64,000 nt of DNA from Methylobacterium terrae (GTDB taxonomy: Bacteria; Pseudomonadota; Alphaproteobacteria; Rhizobiales; Beijerinckiaceae). Both the position numbers and the translations under genes were made by a program. The notes beneath the pieces were generated by a model. The model did not search any database, was not told where the DNA came from, and saw only the letters and a program-made list of their open reading frames with translations. This document shows, piece by piece, positions 1 through 11,911 of this stretch. The first letter of the stretch is position 1. Each line of letters opens with the position of its first letter. Location: NCBI RefSeq assembly GCF_003173755.1, contig NZ_CP029553.1, positions 2,554,501-2,618,500 of the forward strand, given 5' to 3'.

Positions 1-809
1 CCGGCGCGCACGAGGCTGCCCTCGGTGCGGAACCGGCTGAAGTAGCCGACGCCGGGGCTGAGCGGCGCGCCGGTCGAGGCGACCAGCAGGTTGCGGCTGC
101 CGAGATCGTAGCGGATGTATTCCGCCTTCAGCGTCACGGCGTTCGACTTGAAGAAGTTCAGGAACGAGTCGGTCGGCAGGGCGTACTCGACGCCGCCGCC
201 ATAGGCGTAGCCGGTCTCGATGCGCGAGCGGCTGCCGAAATAGGTGACCGGCGCGTTGGTCTGGAACGCCACCGTCTGGGTCACGTCGCCGTAGGCGAAG
301 CCGCCGGTGCCGTAGACCAGGAACCGGTCGAAGGCGTAGCCGATCCGGCCCCGCACCGTGCCGAGGAAGCTCAGATCCGCCCGGTAGGTGTTGGTGAGCT
401 GGTTCGGGTTGATCGCCGGCAGGAAGATCGATTCGGTGCGGCGGCGGTTCAGGTCGGTATAGGCCGCGTCGGCCTCGAGGCCGATCACGAAGCCCGAGCC
501 CGGCGTGAACTGGTAGTTGTAGCCGACCTGGCCGCCGGCGGTGAAGCCGTCCTGCGCCAGCGGCACGCTCGCGCGGCGCAGGCCGTTATTCACGTTGGCC
601 TGGAGCGCCCCGATCCCGACGGTGCCGACCCGGTCGGCCTCGGTGAAGGCGTAGCCGGCATTGATGCCGAAATAGGCCCCGGTCCAGGTGAAGACCGGCA
701 CCGGCGTGAACACCGGCGGCGGCGCGACGCGCCGCGGGAGGTCGGCCGCGGAGGCGGCGCCGACGGACAGGAGCGCGGCAGTGCCGGCGGCGAGCAGCGA
801 TTTCAACAT
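1..809 (-). CDS. Omp25/RopB-like outer-membrane beta-barrel porin (3' end outside window)
   Basis: Reading from ATG at 809 gives a signal peptide (MLKSLLAAGTAALLSVGAASA), then ADLPRRVAPPPVFTPVPVFTWTG, a typical start of alphaproteobacterial Omp25/31-type small beta-barrels. The frame stays open to the window edge, so the C-terminal strands and stop are missing. Segments such as GQVGYNYQFTPGSGFVIGLEAD and TVRGRIGYAFDRFLVYGTGGFAYG are barrel strands of the OmpA-like/porin_2 fold (family knowledge). It acts in the outer membrane, probably as a structural protein or weak porin. A close paralogue lies at 42269-43186. It is transcribed away from glyA. Confidence 0.85.
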   Translation of the reverse strand, partial: MLKSLLAAGTAALLSVGAASAADLPRRVAPPPVFTPVPVFTWTGAYFGINAGYAFTEADRVGTVGIGALQANVNNGLRRASVPLAQDGFTAGGQVGYNYQFTPGSGFVIGLEADAAYTDLNRRRTESIFLPAINPNQLTNTYRADLSFLGTVRGRIGYAFDRFLVYGTGGFAYGDVTQTVAFQTNAPVTYFGSRSRIETGYAYGGGVEYALPTDSFLNFFKSNAVTLKAEYIRYDLGSRNLLVASTGAPLSPGVGYFSRFRTEGSLVRA

Positions 810-1411
810 GGACCCGGATTTTCCTCTTGCGCGATCGAGACGCCATCGATCTGTGCGGCCGATTCGCAGCCTCGCCAATGGCCGGCGAGTACCAGCTGCG
901 CCGAATTCGATGTTTCATCGGGATTTCCGGCAATCGTTCGCGTGTTTCTCATGCGCAGTGCCCCAGAAGACACAGTTCGATCTTCGATATAGTCTTGAAT
1001 AAAATTTTCGTGAGCAGGGATTAAAGCTCAAGACTGCTCTGTCGAGATGAAAACCTGTCGCCAGCCCCGGTGATCGCGCCGGCCGGCCCGGGGCGGGCCG
1101 CTCCGGATCCCGTCCCGACCGGAATGCGGCCGCTTCCCCAGGGGGATGGCAACATGATTTTTCCCCAAGGCGTCGTTCAATTTTTTTGAGTTTTCTTCTC
1201 CTCGATCCAAATCCAATCTGCGCGCGGTTCGGGTTCGCCGGAACCGGTCGCCGGCCAGGATCACCCCGGCGACCGGCGGCGCGCGCGGCGGAAGGTCCGG
1301 GCCCGCGGCCTTGGACTCTTCGTCGCCCGCGTGTAGAAGCCGGCCGATCCCAGTGACTTACTTCCGCACCGGCGCTCCGTCGGGCGGTCTTCCGACAACC
1401 CTGAGGCCATC
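810..1411. other. Intergenic region between porin and glyA, no gene seen
   Basis: About 600 bases lie between two divergent genes. Short frames here have poor codon bias and no recognisable product. The stretch around 980-1030 is AT-rich (AATAAAATTTTCGTGAG) and may hold the porin promoter. A T-run lies near 1180, and a glyA promoter candidate at 1311-1339. I looked for a glycine or SAM riboswitch ahead of glyA and could not identify one. Confidence 0.5.
1311..1339 (+). promoter_or_regulatory. Candidate sigma70-type promoter of glyA
   Basis: TTGGAC at 1311-1316 and TAGAAG at 1334-1339 are separated by 17 bases, the ideal spacing for a housekeeping promoter. Transcription would begin about 70 bases before the glyA ATG. 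This is pattern matching only; alphaproteobacterial promoters are degenerate. Confidence 0.35.
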
Positions 1412-2713
1412 ATGAGCGTGGGCACCGCCGCCAACTCCCGGTCCAACTCGTTCTTCTCCGCGTCGCTGTCCGACGTCGATCCGGAGCTCGCCGGCGCGGT
1501 GGCGCAGGAGCTCGGTCGCCAGCAGCACGAGATCGAGCTGATCGCCTCGGAGAACATCGTCTCCCGCGCCGTCCTCGAGGCGCAGGGCTCGGTGCTCACC
1601 AACAAGTACGCCGAGGGCTATCCCGGGCGCCGCTACTACGGCGGCTGCGAGTTCGTCGACATCGCCGAGACCCTCGCCATCGAGCGCGCCAAGCGCCTGT
1701 TCGAGTGCGGCTTCGCCAACGTCCAGCCGAATTCCGGCTCGCAGGCCAACCAGGCCGTCTTCATGGCCACCATGCAGCCCGGCGACACCTTCCTCGGCCT
1801 CGACCTCGCCGCCGGCGGCCACCTCACCCACGGCGCGCCCCCCAACGTCTCGGGCAAGTGGTTCAAGCCGGTCTCCTACACCGTGCGCCGCGACGACCAG
1901 CGCATCGACATGGTCGAGGTCGAGCGCCTCGCCCACGAGCACAAGCCCAAGGTCATCATCGCGGGCGGGTCGGGCTATCCGCGCCACTGGGACTTCGCGA
2001 GGTTCCGCGAGATCGCCGACAGCGTCGGCGCGGTGTTCTTCGTCGACATGGCCCACTTCGCGGGCCTCGTGGCGGGCGGCGCGCACCCCTCGCCGTTCCC
2101 GCACGCCCACGTCGTGACGACGACGACGCACAAGACGCTGCGCGGCCCGCGCGGCGGCATGATCCTGACCAACGACGAGGCGCTGGCCAAGAAGCTCAAC
2201 TCGGCGATCTTCCCCGGGCTTCAGGGCGGTCCCCTGATGCACGTGATCGCCGGCAAGGCGGTGGCGTTCGGCGAGGCTTTGCGGCCGGAGTTCAAGCTGT
2301 ACGCGCGCCAGGTGGTGGAGAACGCCCGGGCGCTCGCCGACACGATCATCGCGGGGGGCTACGACATCACGTCGGGGGGGACGGACAACCACCTGATGCT
2401 GGTGGACCTGCGGGCGAAGGACCTGACCGGCAAGGCGGCGGAGGCCGCGCTTGGCCGGGCGGGGATCACCTGCAACAAGAACGGGGTGCCGTTCGACCCG
2501 CAGAAGCCGACGATCACCTCGGGCATCCGTCTCGGCACGCCGGCGGCGACGTCGCGGGGGTTCGGGGTGGCCGAGTTCAAGCGCGTGGGCGAGCTAATCG
2601 TGCAGGTTCTGGACGGGCTGCACCGGGCCGGCGAGGGCGGGGATGCGGGCCTCGAGGGCGAGGTCAAGCGCGAGGTCGTCGCGCTCACCGACCGCTTCCC
2701 GATCTACGCCTGA
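1412..2713 (+). CDS. glyA: Serine hydroxymethyltransferase
   Basis: A 433-residue PLP enzyme that interconverts serine and glycine with tetrahydrofolate and methylene-tetrahydrofolate in the cytoplasm. Seen: the [10 protein letters not shown] and [15 protein letters not shown] signatures near residues 42-78, and the PLP-binding lysine in [16 protein letters not shown] (about K241). Length matches the family (about 420-435). The ATG at 1412 follows CTGAGG. In serine-cycle methylotrophs this enzyme also condenses glycine with C1 units during formaldehyde assimilation; that role is inferred from the likely host. It is a single-gene unit closed by the terminator at 2778. Confidence 0.97.
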   Translation: MSVGTAANSRSNSFFSASLSDVDPELAGAVAQELGRQQHEIELIASENIVSRAVLEAQGSVLTNKYAEGYPGRRYYGGCEFVDIAETLAIERAKRLFECGFANVQPNSGSQANQAVFMATMQPGDTFLGLDLAAGGHLTHGAPPNVSGKWFKPVSYTVRRDDQRIDMVEVERLAHEHKPKVIIAGGSGYPRHWDFARFREIADSVGAVFFVDMAHFAGLVAGGAHPSPFPHAHVVTTTTHKTLRGPRGGMILTNDEALAKKLNSAIFPGLQGGPLMHVIAGKAVAFGEALRPEFKLYARQVVENARALADTIIAGGYDITSGGTDNHLMLVDLRAKDLTGKAAEAALGRAGITCNKNGVPFDPQKPTITSGIRLGTPAATSRGFGVAEFKRVGELIVQVLDGLHRAGEGGDAGLEGEVKREVVALTDRFPIYA

Positions 2714-2777
2714 GCTGTGAGCGCTTGATCTCCCGGCTTCCCCTTCCGCCGGGGGCGCTCTAGAACACGCCCCTTCC

Positions 2778-2810
2778 GGGGCCGGTCCCGCGCGGGACCG
2801 GCCCCTTTTT
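2778..2810 (+). terminator. Rho-independent terminator after glyA
   Basis: A perfect 12-bp stem (GGGGCCGGTCCC / GGGACCGGCCCC) with a GCGC loop is followed directly by TTTTT. It sits 65 bases after the glyA stop and 25 bases before nrdR, separating the two transcripts. Confidence 0.9.
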
Positions 2811-2834
2811 CGTCACGAGAGGAACGGGCGGCCG

Positions 2835-3368
2835 ATGCGGTGCCCCTATTGCGGCGGCCTCGACACGCAGGTGAAGGATTCCCGCCCGAGCGACGACAGC
2901 TCGGCGATCCGGCGCCGGCGGATCTGCCCGGATTGCGGCGGCCGCTTCACCACCTTCGAGCGGGTGCAGCTGCGCGAGCTGATCGTGGTCAAGCGCTCGG
3001 GCCGCAAGGTGCCGTTCGACCGCGACAAGCTCCAGCGCTCGGTCGAGACCGCCCTGCGCAAGCGCCCCGTCGAGGCGGAGCGGATCGAGCGCCTGGTCAG
3101 CGGCATCACCCGCCGGCTCGAGAGCACCGGCGAGGCCGAGGTGACGAGCGAGGCGATCGGCGAGGCGGTGATGGAGGGGCTGAAAGGTCTCGACGACGTC
3201 GCCTACGTGCGCTTCGCCTCGGTCTACAAGAATTTCCGCGAGGCCCGCGACTTCGAGGAGCTGCTCGGCCACCTCGCGGCCGGCGCGGCGCAGGCCGCTC
3301 CCACCGACGGACCCGTGCCGGCCGACGAGGCCCCGCCGGCCCGGCGCCCGCGGAGCCGCGCGTCGTGA
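2835..3368 (+). CDS. nrdR: Transcriptional repressor NrdR
   Basis: A 177-residue protein with an N-terminal zinc ribbon (CPYC at residues 3-6, CPDC at 31-34) followed by an ATP-cone ([16 protein letters not shown] onward). NrdR senses ATP/dATP and represses ribonucleotide reductase genes at NrdR boxes (established for the family). The tail after about residue 150 is low-complexity Ala/Pro/Arg and longer than usual. Its last four bases overlap the GTG of ribD, so the two are translationally coupled. No NrdR box was searched for outside this window. Confidence 0.96.
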   Translation: MRCPYCGGLDTQVKDSRPSDDSSAIRRRRICPDCGGRFTTFERVQLRELIVVKRSGRKVPFDRDKLQRSVETALRKRPVEAERIERLVSGITRRLESTGEAEVTSEAIGEAVMEGLKGLDDVAYVRFASVYKNFREARDFEELLGHLAAGAAQAAPTDGPVPADEAPPARRPRSRAS

Positions 3369-4492
3369 GCGGCGGCCCCAACCGGGACGAGGCCGACCGG
3401 CGCTACATGCGCCTCGCCCTCGCGCTCGGCCGGCGCCATCTCGGCCAGGCCTGGCCGAACCCGTCGGTCGGTGCCGTGCTGGTCGGCGGACCTCCGGGCG
3501 CCGAGCGGATCCTGGCGCAGGGCGTGACGCAAGCAGGCGGCCGGCCCCATGCCGAGCGGGTCGCCCTCGCGGCGGCCGGCGAGGCGGCGCGCGGCGCCAC
3601 CCTCTACGTGACGCTCGAACCCTGCTCGCATCACGGCCGCACCTCGCCTTGCGCCGACGCCACCATCGCGGCGGGCGTCGCCCGGGTGGTGAGCGCGATG
3701 GACGATCCCGATCCCCGGGTCGCCGGCCGCGGCCACGCCCGGCTGGCGGAGGCCGGCATCGCGGTCTCGGTCGGGCTGATGGGCGGGGAAGCCGCGCGCG
3801 ACCAGCGCGGGCACGTGTCGCGGATCACCCGCGGCCGCCCCGCGGTCTTCCTGAAGCTCGCCCGCACGGCGGACGGGTACGCGGCGGGCGGGGAGGGGCG
3901 GCTGATGATCAGCGGCCCGCGCGCCAATGCCGAGATCCACCTCCAGCGAGCCCATTGCGACGCGATCATGGTCGGCGTCGGCACGGTGCTGGCGGACGAT
4001 CCCCAGCTCACCGTGCGCCTGCCCGGAATGGCGGCGCGCTCGCCGCTTCGGATCGTCCTCGACCCGTGTCTCCGGACACCGCCGACCGCCGGCCTGGTGC
4101 GCACCAGCGCCGCCGTGCCGACCCTGATCCTCGCCGGTCCGCAAGGCTCGACCGAGGCGGCCGACGCCCTGGGCGCGGCGGGCGCCGAGGTGCAACGGGT
4201 GCCGGTCACCGCGGACGGGCGCATCGACCTGCCGGCGGCCCTGCGCTACCTCGGCGCCCGCGGGTTGACCCGGGTCTGCTCGGAGGGCGGCCCGACGCTC
4301 GCCGACGCGCTCGCTCGCGACGACCTCGTCGACGAGTGCCTGCTCGTCACCGGCGACTGCGTCCTCGGCCAGCCCGGCCTGCCGGCGGTCGGCCCGCACC
4401 TCGCCGCCCGCCTCGCCTCCGCGGACTTCGCGGTCGCGGAGGAGGTCCGGGTCGGCACCGACCTCTTCACCTGCCACGCACGGAGCCCGTAG
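3365..4492 (+). CDS. ribD: Bifunctional riboflavin deaminase/reductase RibD
   Basis: A 375-residue cytoplasmic enzyme carrying out the second and third steps of riboflavin synthesis: deamination of the pyrimidine intermediate, then NADPH reduction of its ribosyl side chain. Seen: the zinc deaminase motif HAE at about residues 62-64 with [11 protein letters not shown] (Cys 87 and 96), and a C-terminal reductase domain ([29 protein letters not shown]). The GTG at 3365 is chosen because it overlaps the nrdR stop (GTGA) and the protein then begins just before the deaminase domain; the frame is open further upstream only as a shadow of nrdR. ribE begins at the very next base after the stop. Confidence 0.95.
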   Translation: MSGGPNRDEADRRYMRLALALGRRHLGQAWPNPSVGAVLVGGPPGAERILAQGVTQAGGRPHAERVALAAAGEAARGATLYVTLEPCSHHGRTSPCADATIAAGVARVVSAMDDPDPRVAGRGHARLAEAGIAVSVGLMGGEAARDQRGHVSRITRGRPAVFLKLARTADGYAAGGEGRLMISGPRANAEIHLQRAHCDAIMVGVGTVLADDPQLTVRLPGMAARSPLRIVLDPCLRTPPTAGLVRTSAAVPTLILAGPQGSTEAADALGAAGAEVQRVPVTADGRIDLPAALRYLGARGLTRVCSEGGPTLADALARDDLVDECLLVTGDCVLGQPGLPAVGPHLAARLASADFAVAEEVRVGTDLFTCHARSP

Positions 4493-5134
4493 ATGTTCAC
4501 CGGCCTCGTTTCGGATGTCGGCCGCGTCGCCGCGGTCTCCGGCGATTCCAAGCTGAAGCGCATCGCCATCGACTGCGCCTACGATCCCGCCGGCATCCTG
4601 ATCGGCGCCTCGATCGCCTGCTCCGGGCCCTGCCTCACCGCCGTGACGGTGACGAAGCGGGACGGCGGCTGCACCTTCGAGGTCGACGCCGCCGCCGAGA
4701 CCCTGGCCCGCACCACGGTCGGCGAATGGGTGCCGGGCCGGCGGGTCAATCTCGAGCGCTCGCTGAGGATCGGCGACGAGCTCGGCGGCCACCTCGTCAC
4801 CGGCCACGTCGACGGGCTGGCCGAGATCGTCGCCCGCGAGCCGGTCACCGCCAAGGTCGACGATGTCTGGGCGCCGAGCGAGCGCTTCGTGCTGCGCGCG
4901 CCGGCACACCTGTCGCGCTTCATCGCCGAGAAGGGCTCGGTCTGCCTCGACGGCACCTCGCTCACCGTCAACGGCGTCGAGGGCGACACCTTCACGGTGC
5001 TGCTGATCCCCCACACGCTCGCCGTCACCACCTGGGGCGAGCGCCGGGCCGGGGACCGGCTGAACCTGGAAGTCGACCTGATCGCCCGCTACGCGGCGCG
5101 GCTGACCGAGGCGCGGGCCGCGGTCGCCGGCTGA
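4493..5134 (+). CDS. ribE: Riboflavin synthase alpha subunit
   Basis: A 213-residue enzyme that dismutates two 6,7-dimethyl-8-ribityllumazine molecules to riboflavin and the pyrimidine precursor. It opens with the classic MFTGLVSDVG and contains the two tandem lumazine-binding repeats (second repeat near residue 100, GHLVTGHVDGLAEI; FIAEKGSVCLDGTSLTVN). There is no gap to ribD. Length is normal (about 200-215). The lumazine synthase ribH lies separately at 11104-11646 with nusB. Confidence 0.96.
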   Translation: MFTGLVSDVGRVAAVSGDSKLKRIAIDCAYDPAGILIGASIACSGPCLTAVTVTKRDGGCTFEVDAAAETLARTTVGEWVPGRRVNLERSLRIGDELGGHLVTGHVDGLAEIVAREPVTAKVDDVWAPSERFVLRAPAHLSRFIAEKGSVCLDGTSLTVNGVEGDTFTVLLIPHTLAVTTWGERRAGDRLNLEVDLIARYAARLTEARAAVAG

Positions 5135-5141
5135 CCATGGG

Positions 5142-6053
5142 TCAATCGGGGCGGTCCGGGCGCGAGAGTCGCACCGCGAAGAAGTCCGCCAGCGCCTCGA
5201 CCTTCGCCGGGCGCGCCTGCGCGCTCGGGGTGACGAAGGAGAGCGCGCCGCCCGGCAGGTGCCAGCCCGGCAGCAAGGCCTCCAGGCGGCCGTCGGCGAG
5301 GTATTCGGCGGCGATGAAGTCCGGCAATTCGGCGATGCCGGTCCCGTCGAGCAGCACCGGCAGGAGCGCGTCGGCGTTCGTCACCCGCAAAGGGCCGGAC
5401 GGAACCACGGTCGCCTCCGCGCCGTCCGGTCCGGCGAACCGCCAAACGCCGCGCCGGGCGCGGTAGGCGTAGCCGAGGCAGTGCCCGGGCTGGAGGTCGT
5501 CCGGACGGGCGGGCCAGCCGTGACGGGCGAGGTAGCTCGGCGCCGCGACGACGACGGGCGTGACCGGCATGAGCCGGCGCGCCACCAGCGCCGAATCCGG
5601 AAGCGCCGCGATCCGCAGGGCGGCGTCGAATCCCTCGCCGACAAGGTCGACCGTCGCGTCCGAGAGGTGCAGGTCGACCGCGATCTCCGGATAGAGCCGG
5701 AACAGGTCCGGCAGCAGCGGCGCGACCCAGCGCAGCCCGAACGACATCGGCACCGCGAGCCGCACGATGCCGCGCGGCCGGCGCGCGAGTTCGCGCGCCG
5801 CATCCTCCGCGCCCTGCGCCTCGCGGAAGGCGCGCGCGGCGCCCTCGACGACCCGCTCGCCGAACTCGGTCAGGGCGAGCCGGCGCGAGCTGCGGTTGAA
5901 CAGCCGCCCGCCGAGCCGCGCCTCGAGGCGGCTCACCGCCCGCGAGACGGTGGCGACCGACACGCCCGCGGCCCGCGCGGCGCCCGCGTAGGAGCGCTCC
6001 TCCGCGACCTTGGCGAAGAGCGCCAGCCCCTCGAAATCCGGCAGCCTCGACAT
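5142..6053 (-). CDS. LysR-family transcriptional regulator
   Basis: A 303-residue protein with an N-terminal winged helix-turn-helix (FAKVAEERSYAGAARAAGVS, residues about 13-32; AVSRLEARLGGRLFNRSSRR) and a C-terminal periplasmic-binding-like effector domain. The ATG at 6053 gives the canonical start MSRLPDFEGLALF; the frame continues upstream without sense. It is convergent with ribE and divergent from the short-chain dehydrogenase at 6153, the usual arrangement for a LysR regulator controlling its neighbour. The ligand is unknown. Confidence 0.9.
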   Translation of the reverse strand: MSRLPDFEGLALFAKVAEERSYAGAARAAGVSVATVSRAVSRLEARLGGRLFNRSSRRLALTEFGERVVEGAARAFREAQGAEDAARELARRPRGIVRLAVPMSFGLRWVAPLLPDLFRLYPEIAVDLHLSDATVDLVGEGFDAALRIAALPDSALVARRLMPVTPVVVAAPSYLARHGWPARPDDLQPGHCLGYAYRARRGVWRFAGPDGAEATVVPSGPLRVTNADALLPVLLDGTGIAELPDFIAAEYLADGRLEALLPGWHLPGGALSFVTPSAQARPAKVEALADFFAVRLSRPDRPD

Positions 6054-6152
6054 CGACGGATCCGCAACGATGGTTTGCGGACGTTGCCGTATCGCAAGAA
6101 CTAACTGGGGTCCATGGTGCGGCCACCCACCCGAACGGGAGTGACCAGGATC

Positions 6153-6923
6153 ATGACGGGCAAACTCACCGACAAGGTCGCCGTGGTGACCGGCGGCACC
6201 AGCGGCATCGGCCTCGCCACCGCCAAGCGCTTCGCGCAGGAAGGCGCCCGCGTCTTCGTGACCGGCCGGCGCCGGGCGGAGCTCGACCGGGCCGTCGCCG
6301 AGATCGGCCAGAGCGCGAGCGGTCGAGCTGCCACCGGCGTGCAGGCCGACGCCTCGAAGCTCGCCGACCTCGACCGGCTCTACGCGCAGGTGCAGGCCGA
6401 GGCCGGCCGCATCGACGTGCTGTTCGCCAATGCCGGCGGCGGCGCGATGCTGCCGCTCGGCGAGATCACCGAGGCGCATTACGAGGACACGTTCGGCCGC
6501 AACGTGAAGGGCGTGCTGTTCACCGTGCAGAAGGCGCTGCCGCTACTGGCGCCGGGTGCCTCGGTGATCCTGACCGGCTCGACGGCGGGCACGGAGGGCA
6601 CCCAGGCCTTCAGCGTCTACGCGGCCTCGAAGGCGGCGGTGCGGGCGCTCGCCCGCAACTGGATCCTCGACCTCAAGGGGCGCGGCATCCGGGTGAACAC
6701 GCTGAGCCCCGGCGCGACGCGGACGCCCGGCCTCGTCGACCTCGCCGGCCCGGACGCAGCCCAGCAGCAAGGGCTTCTGGACTACCTCGCTTCCCGCATC
6801 CCGATGGGACGGGTCGGCGAAGCGGACGAGATCGCCAGGGCGGCCCTGTTCCTGGCTTCCGACGATGCGAGCTTCGTCAACGGGATCGAATTGTTCGTGG
6901 ATGGCGGGCAGGCGCAAGTCTGA
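6153..6923 (+). CDS. Short-chain dehydrogenase/reductase (SDR) family oxidoreductase
   Basis: A 256-residue NAD(P)-dependent oxidoreductase. Seen: cofactor motif TGGTSGIG (residues about 13-20), NAGGG, the catalytic serine in ILTGSTAG and the YxxxK pair in YAASK. The C-terminal [14 protein letters not shown] is typical of classical SDRs. The ATG at 6153 follows AGGA at a good distance; an in-frame ATG at 6114 lacks a ribosome site. The Arg-rich VTGRRRAEL suggests NADP preference (inference). The substrate cannot be named. Probably regulated by the divergent LysR gene. Confidence 0.88.
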   Translation: MTGKLTDKVAVVTGGTSGIGLATAKRFAQEGARVFVTGRRRAELDRAVAEIGQSASGRAATGVQADASKLADLDRLYAQVQAEAGRIDVLFANAGGGAMLPLGEITEAHYEDTFGRNVKGVLFTVQKALPLLAPGASVILTGSTAGTEGTQAFSVYAASKAAVRALARNWILDLKGRGIRVNTLSPGATRTPGLVDLAGPDAAQQQGLLDYLASRIPMGRVGEADEIARAALFLASDDASFVNGIELFVDGGQAQV

Positions 6924-6944
6924 GCGCGCCGCCGGAATGAGCGA

Positions 6945-6974
6945 CGAGGCCGCCCGGTTTCCCTGGCGGCCTCG
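6945..6974. terminator. Hairpin between convergent SDR and hppA genes
   Basis: A 10-bp perfect stem CGAGGCCGCC / GGCGGCCTCG with a 10-base loop lies 20 bases beyond the SDR stop and before the hppA stop. There is no clear T-run, but its position between convergent genes suggests bidirectional termination. Confidence 0.5.
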
Positions 6975-7013
6975 CCCGACGTTCGCAAGCCGCAACGAGA
7001 ATGGTCGTGCCGA

Positions 7014-9161
<2,148 letters not shown>

Positions 9162-9381
9162 TCTACCGTCCTTGATTGTCGGGCATTCCCGCGACGTCGG
9201 ACGGCCGAGATGGCGAGCGGCCGTTTTTCGCGCGACGCGGGCCTCCCTCCCTTGTGAGCGGGCCCGCGCGCCTGCGCCGATCCGCCGCCTAGTCGTGCCA
9301 AACTTCCCACCCGAGCGCAAACGCTCCCAAGCTTCGTCCGCTTGAGACTTTCGGCGCCGGGGGTCGGGCTTTCGGGGCGGC

Positions 9382-10383
9382 TCAGAAGTGGCTGAACGAT
9401 CCGGAGCGGAAGCTGCGGGCGGTGCCGTCGGCCGCGCGGAAGACCGGCGGGGCGCCGCCCTCCGTCACGGTGCCGATCTCGGTCAGCGGCACGCCGGCCT
9501 TGAGGGCGGCCTCCCGCAGCGCCGGCACCTGCGCCGGATCGGCGGCGCACAGGATCTCGTAATCGTCGCCGCCGGTGAGCGCGGTGTCGAGGCGGGCGCC
9601 GGCCGCCAGGGCCGCCCGGGCCGCCTCGGAGAGCGGGACCGCCTCGATCTCGACCTCGGCGCTCAGGTCCGCGGCCCGCATCATCTTGGCGAGGTCGCCG
9701 ACGAGCCCGTCGGAGACGTCCATCGCCGCGCGGGCATGGGCGCGCAGGGCCGGCGCGAGGGCGAGGCGGGCCTGAGGATGCAGGTAGCGGTCGACGAGCG
9801 CCGTGCGCGCCGGGAACGAGAGCGTCCCGCCCCAGGAGGCGGCCGGCTTCTGCCGCAGCTTGAGGCCGAGCGCCGCGTCGCCGATGGTGCCGGAGACGAG
9901 CAGGCGGTCTCCGGCCTTCGCCGCGCCCCGCCGCACCATCGTGCCGGCCGGAACCTCGCCGAGGGCGGTGATGCCGACGAGCGTCGCGCCCGCCGCCCGC
10001 ACGGTGTCGCCACCCAGCAGCGGGCAGCTCGCCAGCGCCGCGGCCTCGCTCAGGCCGGTGCAGAACTCGGCGAGCCAGGGCTCGTCCCACTCGTCGCTGA
10101 GCGCGAGGGTGAGGAGGAAGCCCCGCGGCTCCGCACCCTTGGCGGCGAGGTCGGACAGGTTCACGCCGAGCGCCTTGCAGGCGATCGAGGAGGCAGGATC
10201 GTCGGGAAAGTAGTGCACGCCGGCCACCACCGCGTCGGTGGTCAGCACCAGGTCGTGGCCCGGGCTCGGGGTCAGCAGCGCCGCGTCGTCCCGCAGCGAC
10301 AGCCCGCCCGCGCCGGCGAGCGGCGCGAAGTAGCGGGCGATCAGCTCGTCTTCGGTCGGGCGGGGCAGGTCTGGGGGGGCCAT
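9382..10383 (-). CDS. thiL: Thiamine-monophosphate kinase
   Basis: A 333-residue ATP-dependent kinase that makes thiamine pyrophosphate from thiamine monophosphate, the last step of the pathway. Seen: the [18 protein letters not shown] and [18 protein letters not shown] motifs of the PurM/ThiL ATP-binding superfamily, [11 protein letters not shown] and TGGDDYEIL. Length is normal. It lies downstream of ribH-nusB on the same strand (233-base gap), a neighbourhood (ribH-nusB-thiL) widely conserved in proteobacteria, which supports the call. Confidence 0.95.
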   Translation of the reverse strand: MAPPDLPRPTEDELIARYFAPLAGAGGLSLRDDAALLTPSPGHDLVLTTDAVVAGVHYFPDDPASSIACKALGVNLSDLAAKGAEPRGFLLTLALSDEWDEPWLAEFCTGLSEAAALASCPLLGGDTVRAAGATLVGITALGEVPAGTMVRRGAAKAGDRLLVSGTIGDAALGLKLRQKPAASWGGTLSFPARTALVDRYLHPQARLALAPALRAHARAAMDVSDGLVGDLAKMMRAADLSAEVEIEAVPLSEAARAALAAGARLDTALTGGDDYEILCAADPAQVPALREAALKAGVPLTEIGTVTEGGAPPVFRAADGTARSFRSGSFSHF

Positions 10384-10567
10384 CGCGGAGGGTCTCGCGG
10401 CGGGAACGGGCAGAACCGGGATCGGCCCGAACCTTAGCCGACAGCTAGAGCCCAGGGCGGCGCCTGCCGCAACGGTCTAACGGGAAAACCCGGAAAATTA
10501 TCCGTGACATCCGCATCGTTTCGCGGCCGCAGCGGCGAGACGCCCGGCGGTGGACGACCAACGCGGG

Positions 10568-10630
10568 CGCAATCTCGGCCTGCACGAGCGCAATCTCGGC
10601 CTGCGCGAGCGCAATCTCAGCTCGCGCGAG
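10568..10630. repeat. Three 21-bp tandem repeats overlapping the nusB stop
   Basis: Units at 10568-10588, 10589-10609 and 10610-10630 read CGCAATCTCGGCCTGCACGAG with one to four changes. The third unit contains the nusB stop codon, so the last residues of NusB lie within the repeat. It probably arose by slippage. Confidence 0.85.
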
Positions 10631-11102
10631 CGCCCTTGGCGGCGGAGCCCTTGGTGAAGTCGTCCGGCCGCACCGCTCGGCCGACCTTGTCGAGCACCGC
10701 GTTGACGAGGCCGGGCTCCTCGCCCTCGTAGAAGCTGTGGGCGACGTCGACGTATTCCGAGATCGCGACCTTCACCGGCACGTCGCGGCGGAACATCACC
10801 TCGTAGGCGCCGGCCCGCAGGATCGCCCGCACCACCGCCTCGAGGCGGCGGAGCGGCCAGCCGGCGGCGAGCGCCGCGTCGAGGCGCTGGTCGATCGCCC
10901 GCTGCTCCTCGACGACCCCGCGCAGGAGGTCGCGGAAGAAGGCGGTCTCGGCCGGCGGGTGCTCGACCTCGTCGATGACCTGGCCGATCCAGAACGCCTC
11001 GAACTCGGCGAGGGCGTCGATCACGCCCTTGCCGGAGATCTCCATCTCGTAGAGGGCCTGGACCACCGCGAGGCGGGCGCCGCTGCGCTCGGCGGGCTTC
11101 AT
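10617..11102 (-). CDS. nusB: Transcription antitermination factor NusB
   Basis: A 161-residue all-helical RNA-binding protein that, with NusE/S10, assembles antitermination complexes on rRNA operons. Seen: AERSGARLAVVQALYEMEISG at the N-terminus, and the C-terminal EYVDVAHSFYEGEEPGLVNAVLDKVGR that is diagnostic for NusB. The start at 11102 (MKPAERSGARL) lies one base after the ribH stop; a longer frame upstream is a shadow of ribH. The ribH-nusB pairing is conserved across bacteria. Confidence 0.95.
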   Translation of the reverse strand: MKPAERSGARLAVVQALYEMEISGKGVIDALAEFEAFWIGQVIDEVEHPPAETAFFRDLLRGVVEEQRAIDQRLDAALAAGWPLRRLEAVVRAILRAGAYEVMFRRDVPVKVAISEYVDVAHSFYEGEEPGLVNAVLDKVGRAVRPDDFTKGSAAKGARAS

Positions 11103-11103
11103 C

Positions 11104-11646
11104 TCACTCGGACTCCGGGTTGCGGCGGGGGGTGAAGCCGATGGTGCGGTCCTGGCGGCCCGCCTCCTCGGCGCGGCGAAGCGCCAGCACCGCGAGGGCG
11201 GCCTCGGCGGCACCGCCGCCCTTGTTCATCTCGGCGACGCGGGCGCGGGCCTGGGCCTGGGCCTCGGTCTCGACGGTGAGGATGCCGTTGCCGAGCGGCA
11301 GCCGCAGGCCCACCGAGAGGTCCATCAGCGCCCGGGCGCTCTCGCCCGCGACGATGTCGTAGTGCCCGGTCTCGCCCCGGATGACGCAGCCGAGCGCCAC
11401 CACGGCGTCGTAGGGCTTGCGGGCGCGGGCCGCCGCCTCGAGCAGGATCGCGACGGTCTGGGGGATCTCCAGCGCGCCCGGCACCGTGACGACCACGGCC
11501 TCGGCCTCGGCGGCCTCGATCGCGGCACGCGCCCCGGCGAGGAGCTCGTCGGCGATGTCCTCGTAGTAGCGGGCCTCGACGACCAGCACCCGGGCTCCGG
11601 TGAGCCGGGGAAGGTCGGCTCCGCTGTCGCGGCGTGGCGTGACCAT
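11104..11646 (-). CDS. ribH: 6,7-dimethyl-8-ribityllumazine synthase
   Basis: A 180-residue enzyme that condenses the ribitylaminopyrimidine with dihydroxybutanone phosphate to lumazine, the substrate of RibE; the family forms pentamers or capsids. Seen: [47 protein letters not shown] (substrate-binding His) and NGILTVET. It has a slightly long C-terminus. It begins at the ATG at 11646 and is followed by nusB after one base. Confidence 0.95.
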   Translation of the reverse strand: MVTPRRDSGADLPRLTGARVLVVEARYYEDIADELLAGARAAIEAAEAEAVVVTVPGALEIPQTVAILLEAAARARKPYDAVVALGCVIRGETGHYDIVAGESARALMDLSVGLRLPLGNGILTVETEAQAQARARVAEMNKGGGAAEAALAVLALRRAEEAGRQDRTIGFTPRRNPESE

Positions 11647-11911
11647 GGCGAAACTTCTTGCATCTCGAACGGGCGCCGGCGCGAGCGCGCGGCCGAACGG
11701 CCTCGCTGCGATGCGTCACCGGCGGGGGAGGGGAGCACTAGACCGAAGCGGGCCCTCCCACAAGGGCGCGCGCATCCGCAGATCGTCGCTCCTTGCCAAC
11801 CGACGACAATCCGGTCATCCCGGGCTCCGGAGCCGGGCCATCAGACCTGGCGGCAGAACCTGGCCGCGAAGAACCTTCGCCACAACCAGAACAGCCCGGG
11901 AGGGGACAGCC

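Noticed and set aside
1021..1411. Glycine or SAM riboswitch ahead of glyA
   Set aside because: No matching conserved core or expression platform could be recognised; only a promoter-like pair is supported.
10568..10630. Short tandem repeats as a CRISPR array
   Set aside because: Units are directly adjacent with no spacers, only three copies, and no cas genes are present.
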